DNA of 64,000 nt from positions 95,608-159,607 of the forward strand of contig NZ_FOSN01000010.1 in the NCBI RefSeq assembly GCF_900114285.1. The letters run 5' to 3'. Of this stretch, positions 50,092 through 59,510 are shown piece by piece (positions within the stretch are counted from its first letter, which is position 1; every line of letters begins with the position of its first letter). A program made the translations under genes and the position numbers. Below the pieces are notes generated by a model that searched no databases, had not been told where the DNA came from, and was given only the letters and a program-made list of their open reading frames with translations. Source of the stretch: Methylocapsa palsarum (lineage in GTDB: Bacteria; Pseudomonadota; Alphaproteobacteria; Rhizobiales; Beijerinckiaceae).

Positions 50092-52466
50092 AGAAGGCCT
50101 CTCGCGTCGAGCCAGGGCAGGAGGGCGTCAAGACAAGGCGCGCCAAAGCCTCGGCCCGGCCGGAGCCGGCTCAGGCCGCGCTCCCGACCCGCGCGGAGAT
50201 CGTCGCGTTCATCGCCCGCGAACGGGAGGCGCTCGGCGACCGCTCCCCGGCCAAGATCGGCAAACGCGAGATCGCGCGGGCCTTCGACATCAAGGGCGCC
50301 GGCAGGATCGAGCTGAAGCGCATCCTGAAAGAGCTGGAAGCCGACGGCGCCATCGAACGGCGGCGAACGACCCTGCACAAGCCCGGCGTGCTGCCAGGCG
50401 TCGTTCTCGCTGATTTTTACAGCCGCGACCGTGACGGCGACTTTCTCGCGGCTCCGGTCGAATGGGACGCCTCCGCCGGTCCGGCGCCGAAGATCGTCGT
50501 CGGCGTTCCCCGCAGGCAAAAGCCCGGCGGGCCCGCGCCGGGCGTTGGCGACCGCGCCCTGCTGCGCGTCGAACTCATTCCCGGCGCCGAACAGGGCGAG
50601 CCGTCCTACAGCGGGCGCGTCGTCAAGATTCTGCCAAAGGCGAAGGCGCAGGTGCTCGGGATTTTCCGGGCCAATCCCGGCGGCGGCGGCGGCGGCCGCG
50701 TCGCGCCCATCGACAAGAAGAACATCGGCCAGGGCGAACTCGACGTCGCCGCGGGCTACGAGGGCGAGGCGCGCGACGGCGATCTCGTCGCCGTCGAAGT
50801 GGCGCCGGGCCGCCGCTTCGGCCTGCCCAGCGCGCGCGTGCGCGAACGGCTCGGCGCGATCGACAGCGAAAAGGCGGTGAGCCTCATCGCCATTCACGCG
50901 CATCAGATTCCCAGCGTGTTCAGCTCCGACGTCCTCGCCGAAGCCGAGCGGGCGCGCCCCGCCACGATGGATTTGCGCGAAGATTGGCGCGATGTTCCCC
51001 TGCTCACCATCGACCCCGCCGACGCCAAGGACCATGACGACGCGGTTCACGCCGAACGCGACCCCGATCCTGAAAATCCCGGCGGGTTCGTCCTGCGCAT
51101 CGCCATCGCCGACGTCGCGGCCTATGTGCGCCCGGGAACGCCGCTCGACCGCGCCGCCCTCGACCGCGGCAATTCGGTCTATTTCCCCGACCGCGTCGTG
51201 CCGATGCTCCCCGAGCGGATCTCCAACGATCTCTGCTCGCTGCGGCCAGACGAGGACCGCCCGGCCCTCGCGGCGCTCATCGTCATCGCGGCCGACGGCC
51301 GCAAGCTCCGCCACTCTTTTCATCGCGTGATGATGCGATCGGCGGCGAAGCTCTCCTACCCGCAGGCGCAGTCCATCATCGACGCGGCGATCGACGGCGC
51401 CCCCCATGAGACGACGGCGCCGTTGCTGGAGCGCGTCCTGACGCCGCTCTACGAGGCCTACGCCGCGTTGAAAATCGCCCGCGGCAAACGCGCGCCGCTC
51501 GATCTCGACCTGCCCGAGCGCAAGATCATCCTCAACCCTGAAGGGGCCGTCGATCGCGTCATCGTCCCGCCGCGCCTCGACGCGCACCGGCTGATCGAGG
51601 AATTCATGATCCTCGCCAATGTGGCGGCGGCGGAAACGCTTGAGGCCCGGCGCCAAGCCTTCATTTACCGCACGCACGACGAGCCTTCGATTGAAAAGCT
51701 TCACAATTTCATCGAGTTCCTGGCCTCGATCGAGATCAAGTTCGCCAAGGGGCAAGTCATGCGCTCCGAGCAGTTCAACGGCGTGCTCGTCCGCGTCCGG
51801 GGCACGTCGAACGAACATCTCGTCAACGAAGTCGTGCTGCGCACGCAGGCCCAGGCTGAATATGTCATCGAGAACTACGGCCATTTCGGCCTCAATCTGA
51901 AACGCTACGCGCATTTCACCTCGCCGATCCGACGCTACGCCGATCTCATTGTTCATCGCGCCCTGATCGCCGCCCTTCGGCTTGGCCCCGACGGTCTGCC
52001 GCCGATGAGCCGCGAGGAACTGTCCGAGGTTGCGGCGCGGATTTCGGCGGCGGAACGGCGCGCGATGGCGGCGGAACGGGAGACCGTCGAACGCCTGATC
52101 GCGGCGCATCTTGTCGGTGAGATCGGCGCGACGTTCGAGGGCCGCATCTCGGGGGCGACCCGGGCCGGGCTGTTCGTGCGGCTCGACGGCACCGGTGCCG
52201 ACGGGTTCATTCCGGCCGCGACCCTCGGCGATGATTATTTCCGCCATGATCCGGCCCTGCACGCGCTCGTTGGATCGCGCACCGGGCAGATGCACCGCAT
52301 GGGCGATATCGTGAGCGTCAAGCTCGTCGAGGCGGCGCCGCTCGCCGGCGCGCTGCGTTTCGAGCTTTTAAGCGAGGCGCCGGGGCGTGCGCGCCGCAAG
52401 ACGACCGGCAAACCCTCGCCGCGCCGCGACAGTAAGCCCCTCGCCTCGTCCCGGCGTCAGCGATAA
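50088..52466 (+). CDS. rnr: Ribonuclease R
   Basis: 792 residues from a TTG that overlaps the topA stop (TTGA), suggesting coupling. An N-terminal basic region and winged helix, cold-shock domains, the RNB catalytic domain (TIDPADAKDHDDAVHA with the metal-binding Asp), HFTSPIRRYADLIVHR, and a C-terminal S1 domain with a basic tail. Processive 3'-5' exoribonuclease that degrades structured RNA. The topA-rnr pair is standard in Hyphomicrobiales. Confidence 0.96.
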   Translation: MKKASRVEPGQEGVKTRRAKASARPEPAQAALPTRAEIVAFIAREREALGDRSPAKIGKREIARAFDIKGAGRIELKRILKELEADGAIERRRTTLHKPGVLPGVVLADFYSRDRDGDFLAAPVEWDASAGPAPKIVVGVPRRQKPGGPAPGVGDRALLRVELIPGAEQGEPSYSGRVVKILPKAKAQVLGIFRANPGGGGGGRVAPIDKKNIGQGELDVAAGYEGEARDGDLVAVEVAPGRRFGLPSARVRERLGAIDSEKAVSLIAIHAHQIPSVFSSDVLAEAERARPATMDLREDWRDVPLLTIDPADAKDHDDAVHAERDPDPENPGGFVLRIAIADVAAYVRPGTPLDRAALDRGNSVYFPDRVVPMLPERISNDLCSLRPDEDRPALAALIVIAADGRKLRHSFHRVMMRSAAKLSYPQAQSIIDAAIDGAPHETTAPLLERVLTPLYEAYAALKIARGKRAPLDLDLPERKIILNPEGAVDRVIVPPRLDAHRLIEEFMILANVAAAETLEARRQAFIYRTHDEPSIEKLHNFIEFLASIEIKFAKGQVMRSEQFNGVLVRVRGTSNEHLVNEVVLRTQAQAEYVIENYGHFGLNLKRYAHFTSPIRRYADLIVHRALIAALRLGPDGLPPMSREELSEVAARISAAERRAMAAERETVERLIAAHLVGEIGATFEGRISGATRAGLFVRLDGTGADGFIPAATLGDDYFRHDPALHALVGSRTGQMHRMGDIVSVKLVEAAPLAGALRFELLSEAPGRARRKTTGKPSPRRDSKPLASSRRQR

Positions 52467-52472
52467 AAGCAA

Positions 52473-53009
52473 ATGAACACAGGCGCGAGCCCGAGGGCCG
52501 GCGCCGCAATGGAGAGCGCGATGACCACGCCAGCGATGAACATTCCCGCCCAAGAGGGTCTGGCGGCGCGAACTGGAGCCCAACGCGAGTCTTCCTCCAA
52601 GCACGAGTCCTCCTCAAAGCGCGAGTCCTGGCCCGCCATCCGCCGGGGCATGCGCCAGGTCTGCCCGGCCTGCGGCGAAGGCAAGATGTTCAGCTCCTAT
52701 CTCAAGGTCAACGATTCCTGCCCGAAGTGCGGACAGGAACTGCACCACCATCGCGCCGACGACGCGCCGCCCTATATGACCATTTTCATCGTCGGTCATA
52801 TCGTCGGAACCGCGATGCTCATCACCGAGACCTACTGGCCGGACGCGCCGATCTGGCTTCACGCCATGGTCTGGCCAACGCTCGCCCTGATCCTGTCGCT
52901 GTGGTTCCTCCCGATCGTCAAGGGCGGCCTCATCGGCCATCAATGGGCTTTGCGCATGCACGGTTTCGAGGACAAAAAGAGCGCCGCGCCGAAAGCGCCG
53001 CGGACGTAG
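52473..53009 (+). CDS. DUF983 zinc-ribbon membrane protein
   Basis: 178 residues. After a polar Ser/Glu/Lys-rich N-terminus comes the DUF983 core: CPACGEGKMFSSYLKVNDSCPKCG (two CxxC pairs) followed by two membrane helices (about 100-122 and 130-152). The function is not established. It lies 6 bp after rnr, in the usual topA-rnr-DUF983 order. Internal Met codons (17, 23) are alternative starts. Confidence 0.88.
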   Translation: MNTGASPRAGAAMESAMTTPAMNIPAQEGLAARTGAQRESSSKHESSSKRESWPAIRRGMRQVCPACGEGKMFSSYLKVNDSCPKCGQELHHHRADDAPPYMTIFIVGHIVGTAMLITETYWPDAPIWLHAMVWPTLALILSLWFLPIVKGGLIGHQWALRMHGFEDKKSAAPKAPRT

Positions 53010-53033
53010 GCGCCGACGCCCGTAGCGATCGTC

Positions 53034-54254
53034 ATGTCGGAGACCAATCCCGAAGGGCTACGCGGCGGCTCCGGATCAGACAGCGCCGTCGTCGCGGCGT
53101 CCCCTGCGCCGGTGGACGTTCGCGCGCTGCTTTGCGCCATCGCGACCGTCTCGATCGTCGGCGTCGGACTATCGCTGACGATGACGCTGATCGCGGTGCG
53201 CCTCGGCGAGCAAGGCTACAGCGCCAAAGCCATCGGCGTGAACCCCACGGCGGCGGGGCTCGCGACCCTCATCGCCGCCGCCTTCGTTCCCGGCTGGGCG
53301 CGCCGGTTCGGCGTCCGCCGGGTCCTCGTCGTCGCGCTGCTCGCGTGCATGCTGAGCCTTCTTGGCATGGCCGCGATGGAGAATTACTGGGCCTGGCTCG
53401 GCATTCGCGCGGTGTTCGGCGCGGCGCTGACGGCGCTTTTCGTCGTCAGCGAATACTGGATCAACGCCATCGCGCCGCCCGAGAGGCGCGGCATGGTCAT
53501 CGGCGTCTACGCCGCCAGCGTCGCTTTGGGATTCGCCGCCGGGCCCTCCATTCTGGCGCTCGTCGGAACCGCCAGTTCGGCGCCCTTTTTCGCGGCGATC
53601 CTGCTCTTTGCGCTCGCGGCGGCGCCCATTGTTCTTGGCAGTTCGGCCGAGCCCGAGATCAAGAACACGCCGCATGTCCCGGTTTTCGGGTTTCTTCTCA
53701 AGGCGCCGGTCGTCAGTCTCGCCGGATTGCTGCATGGAGCGATCGAGACCGCCGGCATGGGCCTCCTTCCCGTCTACGCCCTCCGCGCCGGGCTCAGCGC
53801 GGAAACCGGCGCGATCTTCGTCAGCCTGTTCGCCTTCGGCAATGTGATTTTTCAGCTTCCCGTCGGCTTTGTCTCGGACAAGATCAACCGAAATCTCCTG
53901 CTGCTCGCCATCTCGGTCCTTGGTCTTGGCGGCGCGCTCGTTCTGGGGGCCGCCGGACCCGGCGCCTTGGTTTTTTTCTGCATCGCGCTTGTCGCCTGGG
54001 GCGGGATCGTCGGCAGCTTCTACGCCGTCGCGCTGGCGCAGCTCGGCGCCCGACACCACGGCGCGGAACTCGCAAGCGCGAACGCCGCTTTCGTCATGCT
54101 CTATTCCATCGGCCTGCTGGCCGGGCCGCCGTTCGTCGGCTTCGGCATGGATTTTCTTGGCGCTGACGGCTTCTTTTTCAGCATCGCGGCGATGCTGGCG
54201 CCTTATCTCGCCTTGCAAATCTGGTTTTCGGGACGCGAAGACGAGGCCAGCTGA
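53034..54254 (+). CDS. Major facilitator superfamily transporter
   Basis: 406 residues with about twelve hydrophobic helices. The first loop has GYSAKAIGVNPTAAGLATLIAA and the intracellular motif region RRFGVRRVLVVALL; the second half repeats the pattern at DKINRNLLLLAI. It resembles the YcaD-type group. Substrate not predictable. The stop overlaps the start of the next gene (TGATG). Confidence 0.88.
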   Translation: MSETNPEGLRGGSGSDSAVVAASPAPVDVRALLCAIATVSIVGVGLSLTMTLIAVRLGEQGYSAKAIGVNPTAAGLATLIAAAFVPGWARRFGVRRVLVVALLACMLSLLGMAAMENYWAWLGIRAVFGAALTALFVVSEYWINAIAPPERRGMVIGVYAASVALGFAAGPSILALVGTASSAPFFAAILLFALAAAPIVLGSSAEPEIKNTPHVPVFGFLLKAPVVSLAGLLHGAIETAGMGLLPVYALRAGLSAETGAIFVSLFAFGNVIFQLPVGFVSDKINRNLLLLAISVLGLGGALVLGAAGPGALVFFCIALVAWGGIVGSFYAVALAQLGARHHGAELASANAAFVMLYSIGLLAGPPFVGFGMDFLGADGFFFSIAAMLAPYLALQIWFSGREDEAS

Positions 54255-54475
54255 TGGACGCGCTCACGCTCTTCGGCCTCGCCTCGGTGACCGCCATGCT
54301 CGTCACCTATGCTCTCGAAGAGCGCAGCCTCTGGTTCACCCTGGCTTTCGCTTTCGCCTGCCTCGCCGGATCGGCGTATGGATTTCTCCAGGGCGCGTGG
54401 CCGTTCGGACTCGTCGAGGCGGTCTGGGCCGTCGTGGCGGGGGTCAAATGGCGAAGAAGGCGCGCTCTTCCTTGA
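54254..54475 (+). CDS. Small membrane protein (73 aa)
   Basis: 73 residues with two hydrophobic helices (about 5-22 and 28-64) and a basic end (KWRRRRALP). The ATG overlaps the MFS stop, so it is translated with it. Conserved-looking hypothetical; no family name recognised. Confidence 0.7.
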   Translation: MDALTLFGLASVTAMLVTYALEERSLWFTLAFAFACLAGSAYGFLQGAWPFGLVEAVWAVVAGVKWRRRRALP

Positions 54476-54567
54476 CATTGAAGGCGCGATCCGTATGGTC
54501 GCGCCTTTCCATTCCTGAGCCCCGTGGGCTGCGGGCCTTTGCGCCGCATCTGAAGGACTATTGAGAC

Positions 54568-54735
54568 ATGGCCAAGGCCGCAATGATCAAGATCAAGCTT
54601 CTGTCCACGGCGGACACGGGCTATTTCTACGTCACCAAGAAAAACGCCCGCACCAAGACCGAGAAGCTGGCGTTCAAGAAATACGATCCCGTGGTCCGGA
54701 AGCACGTCGAGTTCAAGGAAACCAAGATCAAGTAG
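54568..54735 (+). CDS. rpmG: 50S ribosomal protein L33
   Basis: 55 residues: [20 protein letters not shown] ... [19 protein letters not shown]. It lacks the CxxC zinc pairs of the zinc-bound L33 form, so it is the zinc-independent type, as usual in alphaproteobacteria. Too short for common ORF filters but unmistakable. Confidence 0.97.
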   Translation: MAKAAMIKIKLLSTADTGYFYVTKKNARTKTEKLAFKKYDPVVRKHVEFKETKIK

Positions 54736-54823
54736 CCGGGATCGACTAGCCGGAATAAAGGCTTCGTCTTCCTTCTGACTGCGCGCCGGCGGCCGGCGCG
54801 CAGCCTCCTGCGGCGGGTGATCC

Positions 54824-55666
54824 ATGTTGCGGCGAAGCTTTGTGTCTCGGGCGCTCGTCCTCGGTTTCATCTGCGCCGCCGCGCACGTTCCTTCCCGCGC
54901 CCGCGCCGCAGACTCCTTCATCACCGTCGCATCGACCACCTCGACCGAACAATCGGGGCTGTTTTCGTATCTCCTTCCGTTGTTCCGGACAGCGAGCGGG
55001 ATCGACGTGCGCGTCGTCGCCGTCGGCACCGGGCAGGCCCTCGCCATTGGCGCGCGCGGCGACGCCGACGCCCTCCTCGTGCATGACCGGCAGGGCGAGG
55101 ACAAATTTGTCGCGGAAGGCCACGGGATCGACCGGTGCGACGTGATGTACAATGATTTCGTCCTGATCGGCCCGAAGTCGGACCCGGCCGGGATCCGGGG
55201 CGAGAAAGACGCGAAAGAGGCGCTGCGCAAGATCGCCGCGGCGAAGGCGCCGTTCGCCTCGCGCGGCGATGACAGCGGAACGCACCGCCTGGAAATGCGC
55301 CTGTGGAAGGCCGCGGGAGTGGACGTCGCGCCCGCCGCGGCCATATGGCGCCGCGAGACAGGTTCAGGCATGGGGCCGACCCTGAACCTCGCCGCTGGCG
55401 TCGACGCCTATGTCCTTGCGGACCGGGCGACATGGGCCAACTTCAAAAATCGTCAAAATCTCGAGATCCTGAGCGATGGCGATCCCGGCCTGCTTAACCG
55501 ATATGGCGGCATTCTGGTCAATCCGGCGACGCATCCGCATGTCAAGGCGGCGGAGGCGCGGCGCTGGCATGAATGGCTGACCTCGGAGGAAGGGCGTAAA
55601 GCGATCGCCGGTTTCAGGGTCAATGGCGAGCAGGTTTTCTTTCTAGAAACCGCGCCCGCGCATTAA
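54824..55666 (+). CDS. tupA: Tungstate ABC transporter substrate-binding protein
   Basis: 280 residues with an N-terminal signal peptide (to about ARA-A). The mature N-terminus ITVASTTSTEQSGLFSYLLP carries the TTSTE anion-binding motif of TupA, and RGDDSGTHRLEM and GMGPTLNLA continue the family pattern. A periplasmic binder of tungstate (possibly molybdate). It is followed 9 bp later by the permease gene. Confidence 0.92.
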   Translation: MLRRSFVSRALVLGFICAAAHVPSRARAADSFITVASTTSTEQSGLFSYLLPLFRTASGIDVRVVAVGTGQALAIGARGDADALLVHDRQGEDKFVAEGHGIDRCDVMYNDFVLIGPKSDPAGIRGEKDAKEALRKIAAAKAPFASRGDDSGTHRLEMRLWKAAGVDVAPAAAIWRRETGSGMGPTLNLAAGVDAYVLADRATWANFKNRQNLEILSDGDPGLLNRYGGILVNPATHPHVKAAEARRWHEWLTSEEGRKAIAGFRVNGEQVFFLETAPAH

Positions 55667-55675
55667 GGCGCCGCG

Positions 55676-56374
55676 TTGGACGACATCGCCCAGGCTTTTC
55701 ACTTTGCGCTGAAGCTCATCCTCGAGGGCGATCGCGAACTTTTCGAAACGGTCAAACTTTCGATTATCGTCAGCCTCTCCGCCTCGATCATCGCATTTCT
55801 GATCGGCGCCCCGGCGGGCGCCGTTCTCGCCACGCAGACGTTTCGCGCGCGGCCCGCGATGCTTGTCAGCCTCAACGCCCTTCTCGGACTCCCTTCCGTC
55901 GTCATAGGCCTTTTCGTCTATCTCCTTTTGTCGCGATCCGGCCCGCTGGGGTTCCTTGGATTTCTGTTCACCCCGCAGGCCATGATTCTTGCGCAGATCA
56001 TCCTGACATTGCCGATCATCGCCGTGATGTCTTACCGGGCCACCGAAACCTACTGGGCGGATTATCGCGACACTTTCGTGATTTTCGGCGCGAGCCGCCT
56101 GCGCGCGGTGGCGACGCTGATCTCGGCCGCGCGCGGAGCGCTCGTCACCGTGTTCCTCGCCGCGTTCGGGCGAGCCATCGCGGAGGTCGGCGCCATCATG
56201 ATGGTCGGCGGCAACATCCGGGGCTTCACGCGGACCATGACGACGACAATCGCGCTGCAGACCAGCCGAGGCGAACTCGCGCTTGCTCTCGGCCTCGGCC
56301 TCGTCCTGATGGGATTAACCCTCGCGATCAGCGCCGCGGCGTTTTTTCTCAACCGGCGCATGTCGGATTATTGA
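55676..56374 (+). CDS. tupB: Tungstate ABC transporter permease
   Basis: 232 residues from a TTG start, with five to six membrane helices and the permease EAA-like loop (FGASRLRAVATLISAARGALVTVFLAAFGRAIAEVGAIMMVGGNI). Pairs with TupA. No ATP-binding subunit gene (tupC) follows: the next gene is on the other strand and unrelated. Confidence 0.92.
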   Translation: MDDIAQAFHFALKLILEGDRELFETVKLSIIVSLSASIIAFLIGAPAGAVLATQTFRARPAMLVSLNALLGLPSVVIGLFVYLLLSRSGPLGFLGFLFTPQAMILAQIILTLPIIAVMSYRATETYWADYRDTFVIFGASRLRAVATLISAARGALVTVFLAAFGRAIAEVGAIMMVGGNIRGFTRTMTTTIALQTSRGELALALGLGLVLMGLTLAISAAAFFLNRRMSDY

Positions 56375-56397
56375 TTTTCCGCAGACAGCCCCGCGCG

Positions 56398-56847
56398 TCA
56401 GCAGCTGACGCGCAGCCTCCTGTAGCCGGCAAAACGCCCCCACGCGTCGAAGACGGGGCTCCGCACGCGGCAAAGACGCCTCGGAGCGGCGTAGGCATAG
56501 CCGCCATAGGGATATCCAGCGTAGGGATAGGCGGCGTAGGGATAGGCGGAGTATCCGTACGGGTACGAATAGCCGTAATAGGGGGCCGCCGCCGCGACGC
56601 TTCCCAGCGCCAGGCCGCCCAGGACACCCGCGGCGAGGGCGGGACCGCCCCATCCCCAACCTCCGCCCCAGCCTCCTCCGCCCCAACCTCCGCGCCAGCC
56701 TCCGCCCCAACCCCAGCCAGGGCCGCCTCGCCAGCCGCCGCCCCAGCCGCCGCGATACCACGCCTCGGCGGGCGTCGGCGCTGCGATCGACGCTGAAAAT
56801 ACAAGCGCGGCGAGGCCGCAGATCACAAATTTGCGCGCTTTGTTCAT
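56398..56847 (-). CDS. Secreted Gly/Trp/Tyr-rich protein (149 aa)
   Basis: 149 residues from the ATG at 56847 (GGAGG upstream). Signal peptide MNKARKFVICGLAALVFSAS...AEA-W, then a glycine/tryptophan-rich stretch (WYRGGWGGGWRGG ... about 36-75), a short hydrophobic segment (76-95) and Tyr/Pro repeats (YGYSYPYGYSAYPYAAYPY). The C-terminus has RLCRVRSPVFDAWGRFAGYRRLRVSC. This type is common in Hyphomicrobiales and has no known function. The longer frame to 57015 includes the recO 3' end and is rejected. Confidence 0.78.
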   Translation of the reverse strand: MNKARKFVICGLAALVFSASIAAPTPAEAWYRGGWGGGWRGGPGWGWGGGWRGGWGGGGWGGGWGWGGPALAAGVLGGLALGSVAAAAPYYGYSYPYGYSAYPYAAYPYAGYPYGGYAYAAPRRLCRVRSPVFDAWGRFAGYRRLRVSC

Positions 56848-56926
56848 GGCGCCCTCCTCAATGAAGAAGAGATTTTTAACCGCGCCGTCCCGGCCCCTCA
56901 ATACGGCGCACGAACATTTGACCGGA

Positions 56927-57661
56927 TCACAGCCAGTCGGGGCGCTTTGCGAGTTCGGCGAGATAGGCGGCGCGGGGCTGGGGCAAAGGCAGGCCGCGGG
57001 GGGCGTAGAGATCACGCGTGAGGAAAAACCCGGTCAATGCGAAGCCGTCGCGGATTTCGGCGGGCGGCGAATCCGGCGAACTTTCTCCAAGCAGGAACGC
57101 TGGAAGCGCCAGCAGCCGGTTTCTGTAGGCTTCTCCGGCCGCTTTCGACACCGCCCGGCCGGATTTCGGCGACACATAGACGAGATCGCTGGCGACGCCC
57201 GTCGCGGCGCAGGATTTAAGGTCAAGGCCAAACCCGGTTTCGGCCAGAATCTCGATCTCGAACCGCACCAGCAGCGCGGGCAGCAGGCGCGGGTCGCTGA
57301 TATGGTCGGCGACGAGCATCGCGATTTCGAACAGCCGTGGATGCGGATCGCGCTCGGCGATGAGGCGCAGCAGCGAGGCGACGAGGCCGATCGCGTGGAG
57401 CGCCTCCGCGCTCTCTATCAGCTGCGCGGCGCGAAGCTTCGCAGGTTCGACCGAGAAGGTTCCAAGATGCTCGTCGAGCCGCGCCCGCCAGATCAGGTCC
57501 GCGTTGTTGCCCGCCTGCAAAAATGGCTGCATCCGGCGCGAACGCCCGCCCCGGACAAGGCCGAGATGGCGGCCGTGGGCGGCGGTCATGGCTTCGAGAA
57601 TGACGCTCGTCTCGCCATGACGCCGCACGCCGAGGATCAGGCCTTCGTCCCGCCATTCCAT
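56927..57661 (-). CDS. recO: DNA repair protein RecO
   Basis: 244 residues. An N-terminal OB fold (MEWRDEGLILGVRRHGETSVILEAMTAAHGRHLGLVRGG) and a helical C-terminal domain (LPALLVRFEIEILAETGFGLDL) as in RecO. It helps RecR load RecA on SSB-coated DNA. The alphaproteobacterial form lacks a complete zinc-finger set, as here. Confidence 0.93.
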   Translation of the reverse strand: MEWRDEGLILGVRRHGETSVILEAMTAAHGRHLGLVRGGRSRRMQPFLQAGNNADLIWRARLDEHLGTFSVEPAKLRAAQLIESAEALHAIGLVASLLRLIAERDPHPRLFEIAMLVADHISDPRLLPALLVRFEIEILAETGFGLDLKSCAATGVASDLVYVSPKSGRAVSKAAGEAYRNRLLALPAFLLGESSPDSPPAEIRDGFALTGFFLTRDLYAPRGLPLPQPRAAYLAELAKRPDWL

Positions 57662-57714
57662 GGTTTAGCTTCGTTCGCCGCCGCGTGATATTTGCGCGAT
57701 ATGCATTGCCTGGA

Positions 57715-58689
57715 TCAGGGGATCAGGATGGTGGCGCCGGTCGTCTCCCGGCTTTCCAGCGCGCGATGGACCGCGACGACCTCGCTCAGGGGAAAGGTCT
57801 TATGCGCCGACACGGCCACCGCGCCGCTGGACACGACCTTGAAAAGATCACGCGCCATTTTCTGAAGATCCTTGGGCTTTTCCGAATAGGTGTGAAGCGA
57901 GGGGCGGGTCGCGAACAGCGACCCTTTTGCGGAGAGAAGGCCCATATTGAAGGCCTCGATCTGACCCGACGCCGCGCCGAAACTGACAAAAAGGCCGAAA
58001 TGGCGCAGGCAATCCAGCGAGGCCGGAAACGTCGTCTTGCCGACCCCGTCATAAACCACGTCGCAAAGACGCCCCTTGGTGATCTCCTTGACCCGCGCGG
58101 CGAAATCCTCCTCGCGATAGAGGATCACATGTTTCGCGCCGGCCTTCCTGGCGAGTTTTGCTTTTTCCGGGCCGCCAACCGTGCCGATGACATGAGCGCC
58201 AAGAGCTTTCGCCCATTGGCAGAGGATAAGGCCGACGCCGCCCGCCGCCGCATGAACGAGGATCGTGTCCCCCGCCTTCACCTTGAAGGTCCGCCGCAGC
58301 AGATATTGCGCGGTCAGCCCCTTCAGGAGCATGGAGGCGGCGGTTTCGTAGGAAATGCTCTTGGGCAGTTTGACGAGGCGGTCGGCGCCGACGATCCGCG
58401 CTTCCGCGTAGGCGCCGAGCGCCGCCTGATAGGCCACCCTGTCGCCGATCTTGAAATCCTTGACGCCCTTCCCCAGCTCCACGACTTCGCCCGCGGCTTC
58501 GTTGCCGGGCGTGAACGGAAGCAAGGGCGCAGCATAAGCGCCGCTGCGGAAATAGGTGTCGATGAAATTGACCCCGATGGCGCGGTTGCGGACGAGGACT
58601 TCGCCGCGCCCCGGCGGCGCCAGATCGACCTCCTCGATCCGCATCACCTCCGGCCCGCCAACCTCATGAACGCGCACGGCCTTCGTCAT
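57715..58689 (-). CDS. NADPH:quinone oxidoreductase (zeta-crystallin type)
   Basis: 324 residues of the zinc-free medium-chain dehydrogenase family: GVNFIDTYFRSG, GNEAAGEVVELG, VHAAAGGVGLILCQWAKALG (nucleotide-binding) and VYDGVGKTTF. Probably reduces quinones by one electron with NADPH; physiological substrate unknown. Downstream of the ED genes on the same strand. Confidence 0.93.
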   Translation of the reverse strand: MTKAVRVHEVGGPEVMRIEEVDLAPPGRGEVLVRNRAIGVNFIDTYFRSGAYAAPLLPFTPGNEAAGEVVELGKGVKDFKIGDRVAYQAALGAYAEARIVGADRLVKLPKSISYETAASMLLKGLTAQYLLRRTFKVKAGDTILVHAAAGGVGLILCQWAKALGAHVIGTVGGPEKAKLARKAGAKHVILYREEDFAARVKEITKGRLCDVVYDGVGKTTFPASLDCLRHFGLFVSFGAASGQIEAFNMGLLSAKGSLFATRPSLHTYSEKPKDLQKMARDLFKVVSSGAVAVSAHKTFPLSEVVAVHRALESRETTGATILIP

Positions 58690-58832
58690 GTCGACTCCAA
58701 ATGTTGAGGCAAGCGTCGCCGCCAGGGGGCCTGTCGCGCCCCGGCGGCGACATGGTTTCCAATCTACCTTACGCCTTGCATAAGGTGCGGCAAAGACGCC
58801 GCGCTATCAAGCGCCGCGCATGCCGATGCGCC

Positions 58833-59507
58833 TTATCCGGCTTCCGGCTTCCGGCGCGGCCCATAATTCTTGAACTTCTCGACTGTCTTCTGGATTTCTT
58901 CGTCCGCGAGTAGACGCGGCGTTCCGATCTGAAGCGCCGCCGCATATTGTTTCGCGAGCGTCTCGACCTCGACCGCGCGCCACATCGCCTGCGCGAGATC
59001 GGCGCCGATCGCGACCATGCCGTGATTGCCGAGCAAGGCGCAAGTGCGGTCTTCGAGCGCCTCGAGGACCGCGTCCGAAAGCTCCGCGGAGCCGTAGCTC
59101 TCATAACGCGAGCAGCGGATCGTGGGACCGCCAGCGACGGCGATCATGTAATGGGCGGCCGGGATCTCCATGCCGCAGATCGCGAAGGCGGTGCAAAAGA
59201 TGGGATGGGCGTGGACGACGGCGCCCGCCTCGGGACGGCTTCTGAGAATATCGCGATGGAAGCGCCATTCGGACGATGGCGGCAAGGGATGGTCCGCCGT
59301 CCCGTTCATCGCCATGAACACGATGTCGGCCGGATTCATCCGATCATACGCGACCCCGGACGGCGTGATCAGAAAGCCGTCGTCCCATCGCGCCGAAATA
59401 TTGCCGGACACGCCCTGATTGACGCCCTGCCGCTCGAGGCTGAGGCAAGCGTCGATGATCTCCTGACGGAGGGCGTCTTCGCGCAGGGCGTCGTCCTCGC
59501 CGGCCAT
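58833..59507 (-). CDS. Class II aldolase/adducin family protein
   Basis: 224 residues like L-fuculose-1-phosphate aldolase: GNISARWDDGFLITPSGVAYD (phosphate-binding), zinc ligands in VVHAHPIF and LLGNHGMV. A cytoplasmic, zinc-dependent sugar-phosphate aldolase or epimerase of uncertain substrate. It begins 3 bp from the eda stop, so it is in the edd-eda operon. Confidence 0.9.
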   Translation of the reverse strand: MAGEDDALREDALRQEIIDACLSLERQGVNQGVSGNISARWDDGFLITPSGVAYDRMNPADIVFMAMNGTADHPLPPSSEWRFHRDILRSRPEAGAVVHAHPIFCTAFAICGMEIPAAHYMIAVAGGPTIRCSRYESYGSAELSDAVLEALEDRTCALLGNHGMVAIGADLAQAMWRAVEVETLAKQYAAALQIGTPRLLADEEIQKTVEKFKNYGPRRKPEAG

Positions 59508-59510
59508 GGC

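Noticed and set aside
49725..52295. 856-aa minus-strand frame opposite rnr and topA
   Set aside because: An antisense shadow caused by high third-position GC.
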